From Rickettsiales bacterium (GTDB lineage Bacteria; Pseudomonadota; Alphaproteobacteria; Rickettsiales; UBA3002), in the NCBI GenBank assembly GCA_022763105.1, contig JALEGK010000080.1, positions 1 to 39,433 on the forward strand: 39,433 bases of DNA, written 5' to 3'. Every line of letters begins with the position of its first letter. Position 1 is the stretch's first letter. This document shows, piece after piece, positions 33,060 to 39,433 of this stretch. The translations under genes and the position numbers were made by a program. Below the pieces are notes generated by a model. It ran no database searches, was not told the origin of the DNA, and saw only the letters and a list, made by a program, of their open reading frames with translations.

Positions 33060-34430
33060 CTAGTACACAATTCTCAGACGCATCAGAGAATCAGAAATGG
33101 TCTTATACGCTAGCTCAAGATCTTCTTCATCTTGTACGTCAAAGAAGAACTGTTCGTTACTAGCGCAGTTGCGATATACGTCTTTGATCTCTTGACCACC
33201 TGGGTCACGATCATCAACGTCATACACAACAGAGTAAATCACGATGTGCTGATCTTTCATGGCATCACACAGACCTTTCTGTTGGATACCGTAAGCACCA
33301 GCCCAGTTCTGCATGTTTGGCGCTGCGTCCAAACCTGTCAGGTGAGCATTGTCTGCTTCGTAAAGATACAGATACTGATTATCGAAGTTGCCTTCTGGGT
33401 GCGCTGCATAACAGCAACCCATGTTAGCACCATCAGTCATCATGATAATGATCTTGTCAGTCGTATCAGGATCAAAGTCCATCGCCTGAGCACCACCAAA
33501 TGCATTGTGGTAAGCAGGATCCAGCATCAGAGCTGAGGTTAGAACCGCAACGTTAGAGCGAGTCCAGCCATTACCTAGAGGAGACTGGGCAATCGCACGA
33601 ATTGCATCACGCAAATCTTCGCGGTTACCTTCGTTCTCTAGCTTGGTCAGAGGCATAATCTCTGCCAAAGGCTCTGCATCGGTGAAATCCGTAAAGTAGT
33701 TCGGATCACCTTTTGCCAGATTCGCTTCAGAGTGTACTAGAGGCTCTGGAGCATTCTGTGGGTTCGGCAGGCGAACTTTGTGGTTAAATGGAATCACACC
33801 AGCACGGAACACAGGACCATTCACACCCTCAATTGGGGTCAGGCCGTTGTCGATCACGTAGTTTACAGCGCGTTTCATAGCATTCAGCTTGTCACACGCG
33901 TAATCTGGGCGATATTCCAGCACGAACGCATCGTCTTCTTCTACAGAACGCACCGTATCGGTACACATAGAAGCAGAAGCATCAAGCGTGAAGACCACTT
34001 CCATGATCTTGTTCACGTCCCATGCTACGCGAGCTTCGTGGGTAATTTCAATGTTATCGAATCCGATCAAAGCACCGAACATGGTGTTAACGGTACCGCG
34101 TGCACGAGCCTGCCAGGTCATAGTACCAGGCATTACTTGCACATCGATTTCCTCTAACACTACGCTGTTTAGATACTCATCAGGGAAGTTTGCATAGAAG
34201 AAGCGGGTTGCTACTTCATTGACATCTTGTTGACGCGCAACGGCTACGGCAGAAAGAAGTGCCGAGTCGATGGCGTTTTTGAACTTGCTTTTCACGTTCA
34301 CGAAGCGCGAGATATCAATCACGCTACCGGCCGCGATAATTAGCATCATCAGTGCCGCAGCACCCATGAATGCCATCCCACCAGCCTCGTTACGAGTCAC
34401 GCGGGAAATAAGGTTTCTAAGCTGTCGCAT
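33060..34430 (-). CDS. TadG-like pilus-assembly protein with von Willebrand A domain
   Basis: 456 residues. The N terminus RNEAGGMAFMGAAALMMLIIAAGSVIDISRF is the TadE/TadG-type type IV-pilin-like segment with a single transmembrane helix, so the rest faces the periplasm. Residues about 140-450 form a vWA domain. MIDAS motif D150-A-S-A-S154, Thr290 in GWTRSNVAV and TDG (332-334) are all present, so metal-dependent adhesion or protein contact is likely. Extra Cys pairs (MGCCYAAH, KGLCDAMKD) suggest disulfides. GGAGGA precedes the ATG. It follows two TadE-like genes and is probably part of the same operon. Confidence 0.85.
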   Translation of the reverse strand: MRQLRNLISRVTRNEAGGMAFMGAAALMMLIIAAGSVIDISRFVNVKSKFKNAIDSALLSAVAVARQQDVNEVATRFFYANFPDEYLNSVVLEEIDVQVMPGTMTWQARARGTVNTMFGALIGFDNIEITHEARVAWDVNKIMEVVFTLDASASMCTDTVRSVEEDDAFVLEYRPDYACDKLNAMKRAVNYVIDNGLTPIEGVNGPVFRAGVIPFNHKVRLPNPQNAPEPLVHSEANLAKGDPNYFTDFTDAEPLAEIMPLTKLENEGNREDLRDAIRAIAQSPLGNGWTRSNVAVLTSALMLDPAYHNAFGGAQAMDFDPDTTDKIIIMMTDGANMGCCYAAHPEGNFDNQYLYLYEADNAHLTGLDAAPNMQNWAGAYGIQQKGLCDAMKDQHIVIYSVVYDVDDRDPGGQEIKDVYRNCASNEQFFFDVQDEEDLELAYKTISDSLMRLRIVY

Positions 34431-34460
34431 ATCTATCCTCCAATTTATACATACCGACGA

Positions 34461-34715
34461 TTAATATTGCACCGGCGCCATTTGCATGACGTAGGTGCAT
34501 GGTTCGAAGCTTTCTGCCGAAGCATCCGACTTCCCGACCGGCCCCATGCCCAGATCGAAATCTGTATCACGTGACCAACCGGCTACATTCAGCTCGCACA
34601 GAGTACGCGCTGAGATGTTTGCGCCAGACATTGCAAGATGCTCCGTACGCGCAGCGAGAGCCGCTGGTACTGTATGTGGAGAATGTTGCTTTGCCGAGTT
34701 CATTTTATTATTCAA
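34461..34715 (-). CDS. Small hypothetical protein between TadE-like and TadG-like genes, 84 aa
   Basis: Unrecognised. No signal peptide or transmembrane segment. The N-terminal part is Ala-rich and basic; the C-terminal part is acidic, with a Cys and a short hydrophobic end (CTYVMQMAPVQY). AAAGG lies about 15 bp before the ATG. Its position, 17 bp after the TadE-like gene and 30 bp before the TadG-like gene, suggests cotranscription. It could be a pseudopilin-associated factor or a degenerate gene. Confidence 0.5.
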   Translation of the reverse strand: MNNKMNSAKQHSPHTVPAALAARTEHLAMSGANISARTLCELNVAGWSRDTDFDLGMGPVGKSDASAESFEPCTYVMQMAPVQY

Positions 34716-34732
34716 ACCTTTAAACGTTATTC

Positions 34733-35314
34733 TTAACAGGGCGGAAAGTTAAACGCGCCATAACGTGGTCGCGCCAAAATCCGCTTATACACGCCCCGAT
34801 CTTCGATACCTAAGGTGTCGCGGATAAAGCCATTATCCATGATCGGTTTGTAATCCATTTTAACTTCAACCGCTAAGACCTGCTGTCTAGACAATAGCAT
34901 TAAGTCAGGTAGCGACACCGGACTGCCTTTCGCGCTTGGGTAAATACTGATCGTAGAGCCTTCAGGGTACTGCCAGTTTATTTCCGGTTGCAGTGAGCCT
35001 TCTGGCACGCCGATAGAGGTTACCACCACATCGACAGGGTTGTCTGAATTGTAATACGGGCGCAGCATCACCGGCACCGCATCGATCAATGTCTGAATCG
35101 CAGCGCAGCTTGGTACCAAGCTCTGGTTCACCACATCGGTCACGGTGTGGCTGGCATTATCCAGCTTCTGATTCATCAGAACATAGCGGGTCAGCTCAAC
35201 AATCGCGTAGAAGATGATGATGAGTAGTGGCAGTAAGAATCCAAATTCAATAAAGGCCAAGCCGCCCTCATCACGCTTGAGGCGATCACCAATATTCAGA
35301 AACTCGCGAATCAT
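34733..35314 (-). CDS. TadE/TadF-like pseudopilin
   Basis: 193 residues. Start at ATG 35314, which overlaps the upstream stop (TAATG). RDEGGLAFIEFGFLLPLLIIIFYAIVELTRYVL (about 15-47) is the TadE-family N-terminal segment: the conserved G-x-x-x-I/V-E-F-x-x-x-x-P motif followed by one transmembrane helix. This is a minor pseudopilin type processed by the TadV prepilin peptidase in Tad systems. The rest is a periplasmic domain ending in NFPPC. No other Tad core genes (CpaF, TadB/C, RcpA) lie in the window, so the secretion machinery must be elsewhere. Confidence 0.85.
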   Translation of the reverse strand: MIREFLNIGDRLKRDEGGLAFIEFGFLLPLLIIIFYAIVELTRYVLMNQKLDNASHTVTDVVNQSLVPSCAAIQTLIDAVPVMLRPYYNSDNPVDVVVTSIGVPEGSLQPEINWQYPEGSTISIYPSAKGSPVSLPDLMLLSRQQVLAVEVKMDYKPIMDNGFIRDTLGIEDRGVYKRILARPRYGAFNFPPC

Positions 35315-35862
35315 TAGAAGCACGATGCCGGATCTCCTGCAAAACACTCATTTTTAATAATAACGGTGGATGACATCTCAAAGACATTATCCCCATTTTC
35401 CGTCTCGCCTGTCTTGAACATTTCGCCCAAAAACGGCGTAATAATATACCACTGGAACAGCACGCTATACATTACCACCTGATTGGACCCACCAAACGAA
35501 TCCGTGCCAACTTCCTCGCCATCCACGCCGACAGAGCCAAAGTCAGGGAATACGAGAGAGGTGATACGTAGCTGCTCATCTTCCGCAGACACGTCTTTAT
35601 CTTGCAGCCAGCTGCTTAGGTTGCGGCGGATATGCTGTTTGATATTGGCATCGCGCGAGCCAGCGCTGGAATCATAGACATTACCCGTCATGGCAATGCG
35701 GGCGCCTTCATGAGTTGCGTGTTCAACGAGCGAAGAAACGTGCAAAATCAAGGCAAACTCTAGCGTTCCCAGTACAAGAAAGAAAAATACTGGGGCCACG
35801 AGTGCAAACTCGATAAGGGTATTTCCTGATTGGTCTTCGGCGCAACGCCTAAAGAATTTCAT
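35314..35862 (-). CDS. TadE-like pseudopilin
   Basis: 182 residues. EDQSGNTLIEFALVAPVFFFLVLGTLEFALIL (about 9-40) is the TadE motif with the pilin-type hydrophobic helix. The remaining domain is exported, with a Cys pair near the C terminus (ECFAGDPASCF). It is the first gene of the minus-strand Tad/Hint cluster and overlaps the next by one base. A promoter-like sequence lies about 90 bp upstream. Confidence 0.87.
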   Translation of the reverse strand: MKFFRRCAEDQSGNTLIEFALVAPVFFFLVLGTLEFALILHVSSLVEHATHEGARIAMTGNVYDSSAGSRDANIKQHIRRNLSSWLQDKDVSAEDEQLRITSLVFPDFGSVGVDGEEVGTDSFGGSNQVVMYSVLFQWYIITPFLGEMFKTGETENGDNVFEMSSTVIIKNECFAGDPASCF

Positions 35863-36265
35863 TAAATAACTCGTCCGTTCCTAACATTATTCACAACATA
35901 CCGCCAGCCCTATTGAAACTGGGCATTACACGCAGTCTACGTGAATTTTGTTAAAATACCATTAACATTCCGGCCGCGTCAACCGCTTAATCACATGAAA
36001 AATAGTGAAATTAGATGCCGCTTCCAAAATTATTTTTTCATAACATAGCGCAATTTTTCGCACTTATGTATGACACATTTATGACATTGCAGAGGGGGTG
36101 GGTCAAGTAAAAGATTAACAAAAGGTAAACACAGCTTAATAAAATAGGGGTATTTATTAACCATGCTATGAGCATATTTTTGCGGCGCAAAAGGCAATAT
36201 ATAGTGCAATATCAGACGTCTGAGGTTGGTCTTTATGATTTAGGTGTAAATCGATGGTTGGCAGC
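35863..36265. other. AT-rich intergenic region upstream of the Tad-like operon
   Basis: 403 bp without a gene on either strand. It holds the candidate Tad promoter (35953-35982). Beyond that I see no intrinsic terminator for the M10 gene that ends at 36266, no RNA gene and no repeat of note. ATTTAGGTGTAAAT at about 36239-36252 is a weak palindrome. Confidence 0.6.
35953..35982 (-). promoter_or_regulatory. Candidate promoter of the TadE/TadG/Hint operon
   Basis: On the minus strand TTGACG (35977-35982), an 18-bp spacer and TATTTT (35953-35958). It lies about 90 bp upstream of the first TadE-like gene. Confidence 0.5.
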
Positions 36266-37921
36266 TTAGACGATTTCAAATGTCAGGACATTGAAGTCGG
36301 TGCGTTCCACGTCGAGGAAGGTGATGCTGTTGCCGCCACCAAAATCGATAAAGGCGGTCGTGCCGCTAAATTGCAGTAACGTGTAAGCCTGAGTCGCAAT
36401 CGTGATACCGGTGCTATTGATGTTGTCTTCAAAGCGCACAATGTCGCCAGCGGCAAAATCAGTAATAATGTCAGTGCCATCACCACCATAGAAATAGAAG
36501 GTGTCGACGCCATCGCCACCGGTCATCGTGTCATTACCCTGTTGGCCAGAGATAAAGTCGGCACCTGTGCCACCATCGACGGAATCATTGCCAAACCCAG
36601 CCCAGATTGTCTCGGTTCCCGCTCCACCTTCAATGGTATCGTCGCCGCCATTACCGATTAAGAAGTCTGACCCGTCACCGCCAACGATGGAGTCGGCTTC
36701 ATCTTCGGGGTGGGCGAGTCCGCCACCACCAGCGAGATAATCATCGCCAATATCGCCATCAATCGTATCTTCTCCGCGACCAGCATAGACGGTGTCGTTA
36801 CCATCGCCAGCATTCGAGCCGGTATAGGCGCCGTAAATTTCGTCATTACCGGTATTGCCGAAGATCAGATCATCGCCAGCGCCACCAGAAATGGTGTCAT
36901 TACCATCGGCATCATCAGCAATCGCGCGGCCACCATACAGCGTATCGTCGCTCAGATTACCAAAGATCGAATCATTACCGCCATTACCAAACAATTCTTC
37001 GCCCGCACCATTGGCAATCAATACGTCATCGCCATCCGACGCATCGGTTTCATTATCGAAGAATGGGTCTAGGAAATCATCGTTTCCGTCAAAGTCGCTG
37101 TCGCCGCTGCCTGTGCCGCCGCCGCCAGTATCATCGCCGCCACCGCCAGTATCGTCTCCGCCGCCGCCAGTGTCATCGCCACCGCCGCCCGTATCATCAC
37201 TGCCGCCACCATATAAATGTTGCAGCGCTTCAATATCGAATTCCTGATAGTTGGTCGGATTGGTAAGAATGCTACCATCGTCGTCATTATAGGACATGAC
37301 CGTGTTGCCGGTATTATCCAGATCATCGGGTAAGAATGGAGGCTCTTCGCCGCCACCGTAATTGCCGGGGTGTTTTAAGCCGACCGCATGGCCGATCTCG
37401 TGCAGCAGTGTGACATAATCGAAGGTACCAATGGTTTCGATGTCGCTGAAATTATTATCAATACCCACCGCCACATCACCCAGACGTGTGCTGCTGGAGA
37501 TGGCGATACCTGCAATGCCCACCGCATTGCCCGGCAAATCGCCTTTATAGAATGAGATATTCGCCTGTGACGCGCTCGATGATTCCACAAAGGTGAGATT
37601 GGTAATGGCAGATAGTTTGGCAAACACACCAAGCGTGGCGGCTTGCTCTGCCGTATCAAAAGCGGTTAGCTCGTCTGCGGATGCAAGGGCAGGATCAACC
37701 GCATCCAGATCAAACGAATAGGTAACGGTTGCTGCAACGCCAGTCGTACCGCTCCATGTATATCCTAAAATGAGAGTCGCGCCATTATCGCTCAATGCCT
37801 GATTAATGACAGCCGCCTCGGCGCCAAGCATAATGGAATTGCCGGAAGCTTGAGATTCTAATTCGATGTGGCCAGGGGATTCCCCTGTAGCATAACCTTG
37901 ATTAACGCAGACAAAGCACAT
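36266..37921 (-). CDS. Serralysin-type M10 zinc metalloprotease with RTX repeats
   Basis: 551 residues. Catalytic domain with H174-E-I-G-H178-x5-H184 in LLHEIGHAVGLKHPG and Met-turn VMSYNDDDG, the complete metzincin signature. A linker of repeated DDTGGGG follows. Residues about 285-500 hold RTX repeats (GGNDSIFGN, GGAGDDLIFGN and similar) that bind calcium after secretion. The C-terminal beta domain (about 500-551, FEDN to FEIV) is conserved with the neighbour and probably holds the type I secretion signal. No N-terminal signal peptide is present, as expected for type I export. Secreted protease for nutrient acquisition or attack (inference). Paralogue of the gene at 38005. Confidence 0.92.
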   Translation of the reverse strand: MCFVCVNQGYATGESPGHIELESQASGNSIMLGAEAAVINQALSDNGATLILGYTWSGTTGVAATVTYSFDLDAVDPALASADELTAFDTAEQAATLGVFAKLSAITNLTFVESSSASQANISFYKGDLPGNAVGIAGIAISSSTRLGDVAVGIDNNFSDIETIGTFDYVTLLHEIGHAVGLKHPGNYGGGEEPPFLPDDLDNTGNTVMSYNDDDGSILTNPTNYQEFDIEALQHLYGGGSDDTGGGGDDTGGGGDDTGGGGDDTGGGGTGSGDSDFDGNDDFLDPFFDNETDASDGDDVLIANGAGEELFGNGGNDSIFGNLSDDTLYGGRAIADDADGNDTISGGAGDDLIFGNTGNDEIYGAYTGSNAGDGNDTVYAGRGEDTIDGDIGDDYLAGGGGLAHPEDEADSIVGGDGSDFLIGNGGDDTIEGGAGTETIWAGFGNDSVDGGTGADFISGQQGNDTMTGGDGVDTFYFYGGDGTDIITDFAAGDIVRFEDNINSTGITIATQAYTLLQFSGTTAFIDFGGGNSITFLDVERTDFNVLTFEIV

Positions 37922-38004
37922 TGCTTCCTCAATATTTATTTACATATAAGTATGCACATAAATTGAGAAACGCTCAAGCGCAACCTGCGTGACAGGGAGT
38001 AATC

Positions 38005-39433
38005 TTAAAAGATTTCAAAACTAGCGATGCTAAAGTCCGACCGTTCGATATCAAGGAAGGTGATGCTATTGCCATCACCAAAATCAATCGTTGCGGTCGT
38101 GCCGCTGAATTGCAGCATCGTGTAGATCTGTGTCGCTGACGTGAAATTGATACCATTCATCGTATCTTCAAAACGCACCACATCGCCACCACCGAAATCG
38201 GTGATCACATCCGCACCATTATCACTATAGAAATAGAAAGTCTCAATACCGTCACCACCGGTGATCGTATCGTTGCCTTGCTGTCCGGCGATAAAGTCGT
38301 TATCGGCACCGCCATCGATGATGTCATCTCCGAAGCCAGCCCAAATGGTTTCAAACCCGACGCCACCTTCAATCGTGTCGTCGCCTCCATTGCCGATAAT
38401 AAAGTCGGAGCCATCGCCGCCAATGAGCGAATCGGATTCATCGTCAGGGTGGGCGAGGCCGCCACCACCAGCGAGATAATCATTGCCTTCGCCACCATCG
38501 ACCATATCAAAGCCGCGACCTGCATAGATGGTGTCATTGCCGTCACCCGAATTATCGCCCGATGACAAGCCGCCATACAAGCTGTCATTACCCGTGTTAC
38601 CAAAGATCAAATCGGCACCATCACCACCAGCAATCGTGTCATTGCCATCGGCATCATCGGCAATCGCGCGACCACCATAAAGCGTATCGCTACCCGCAGC
38701 ACCGGTAATCAGATCAGCACCGCCGCCACCAAAGAGTTCTTCGCCATTATCATCACTGCCGACAAGCACATCAGCGCCGTCGCCACCACTGCCATCGGTG
38801 GTATCTTCACCGCTATCGATCGTGTCGTCATCACCCGGTAATGTGTCATCTTCATCATCACCTGGTAACGTATCATCATCGTCATCAGTCGGCGGGGTGT
38901 CATCATCATCGTCGTCGTCTTCATCTACCAGCGGGTCACCCTCAAGGCCGTAAATATATTCCAGCGCTTCAATATCAAATTCCTGATAGGTGGTTGGGTT
39001 GGTGTCCACATCATCGTCATTATCAAAATACGACATCACTGTGTTTTGATTCACATCATCTTCTGCTGGCAGGAATGGTCCTTCATCGGTTGGGCCATAT
39101 TCACCCGGATGCTTTAGCCCGACAGCATGCCCCATCTCGTGTAGCAACGCGTAGTAGCTATAGGTGCCGACAATTTCATGATCGCTAAACTCGGTATCCA
39201 TACCGACATGCGCTTTGGTAATCAGCTGCCCATCAGGAAGAAGACCCGCGATACCGGCAACACCTTCAAATTCCAAATCGCCGACATAAAAGGCTAGCTG
39301 TGCATCTTCTGCGCTTGCAGCTGCGACAAAGGAAATATTGGTGATGGCCTCAAGCTGCGCAAAGATACCCTGCGTGGCGGTTTGTTCTGCATTGGTGAAG
39401 GCGCGGACATTATCATCCGCATAGGTGATCTCA
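38005..39433 (-). CDS. Serralysin-type M10 zinc metalloprotease with RTX repeats (5' end beyond window)
   Basis: Only the C-terminal 475 residues are inside the window; the frame continues in register to the last base, with sequence homologous to the neighbour's N-terminal domain (AFTNAEQTATQGIFAQLEAITNISFV), so the start lies outside. It has LLHEMGHAVGLKHPG, Met-turn VMSYFDND, an Asp/Thr/Pro-rich acidic linker (DDDDDDTPPTDDDDD; TLPGDDEDD) in place of the Gly-rich one, and RTX repeats. The C-terminal block (VRFEDTMNG to SIASFEIF) closely follows the paralogue. It is probably cotranscribed with it or independently expressed; 83 bp separate them. Confidence 0.92.
   Translation of the reverse strand, partial: EITYADDNVRAFTNAEQTATQGIFAQLEAITNISFVAAASAEDAQLAFYVGDLEFEGVAGIAGLLPDGQLITKAHVGMDTEFSDHEIVGTYSYYALLHEMGHAVGLKHPGEYGPTDEGPFLPAEDDVNQNTVMSYFDNDDDVDTNPTTYQEFDIEALEYIYGLEGDPLVDEDDDDDDDTPPTDDDDDTLPGDDEDDTLPGDDDTIDSGEDTTDGSGGDGADVLVGSDDNGEELFGGGGADLITGAAGSDTLYGGRAIADDADGNDTIAGGDGADLIFGNTGNDSLYGGLSSGDNSGDGNDTIYAGRGFDMVDGGEGNDYLAGGGGLAHPDDESDSLIGGDGSDFIIGNGGDDTIEGGVGFETIWAGFGDDIIDGGADNDFIAGQQGNDTITGGDGIETFYFYSDNGADVITDFGGGDVVRFEDTMNGINFTSATQIYTMLQFSGTTATIDFGDGNSITFLDIERSDFSIASFEIF

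Noticed and set aside
36501..37266. Open frames antisense to the RTX protease, rich in Arg/His or Ser/Pro
   Set aside because: They mirror the Gly/Asp repeat DNA and have no gene-like features.
36500..38900. CRISPR-like or satellite repeats
   Set aside because: The short repeats are in-frame RTX coding repeats that vary in sequence and spacing, with no spacer structure.

Overview
The window is bacterial and almost certainly alphaproteobacterial. The trigger factor, ClpP, ClpX and Lon sequences have alphaproteobacterial character, and secreted RTX proteins and Tad-type pseudopilins are common in that class. I cannot place it below class from sequence alone. Coding density is high, there are no rRNA genes, and the only tRNA is tRNA-Ala(GGC).

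Layout. (1) 1-4704 is the right end of an integrated mobile element. It carries a probable DNA-binding regulator, a repeat-rich intergenic region that looks like an origin or operator, a replication-initiator-like protein with a DnaA domain I-like C terminus, a DUF6362-like protein, two small ORFs and a large serine recombinase. The recombinase reading frame ends inside tRNA-Ala(GGC). (2) 4705-8079 holds two small plus-strand genes and a minus-strand three-gene operon with a glutathione-synthetase-like ATP-grasp enzyme. (3) 8108-22240 is the proteostasis region. The usual tig-clpP-clpX-lon block is broken up: tig-clpP lie on the minus strand and clpX and lon on the plus strand. Four accessory genes are inserted: a lethal-factor-like zincin with EF-hands, a tandem-repeat protein, a beta-propeller/RTX exoprotein behind a possible attenuator, and an Ala/Glu-rich protein. 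(4) 22265-25680 is a run of small unknown genes. It includes three tandem paralogous lipoproteins of about 50 residues that share a W-D-x-x-x-Y motif and appear to be leaderless. (5) 25754-29661 is a signalling cluster: a single-domain response regulator, an NtrC-family sigma54 activator, a cyclic-nucleotide-binding protein and an HD-domain protein. (6) 29796-35862, minus strand, is a probable Tad-pseudopilin operon (two TadE-like proteins, a small protein, and a TadG-like vWA protein) followed by two paralogous secreted Cys-rich proteins with C-terminal Hint domains. (7) 36266-39433, minus strand, is a pair of serralysin-type M10 metalloproteases with RTX repeats. The second runs off the window.

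How it may fit together (inference): much of the accessory content is secretory or surface-directed, namely three RTX exoproteins, two Hint exoproteins, Tad-like pseudopilins and lipoproteins. Calcium binding recurs as RTX repeats and EF-hands. The likely undescribed items are the Hint-protein pair next to the Tad genes, the leaderless micro-lipoprotein triplet, the lethal-factor-like protease next to tig, and the repeat-dense region of the mobile element.
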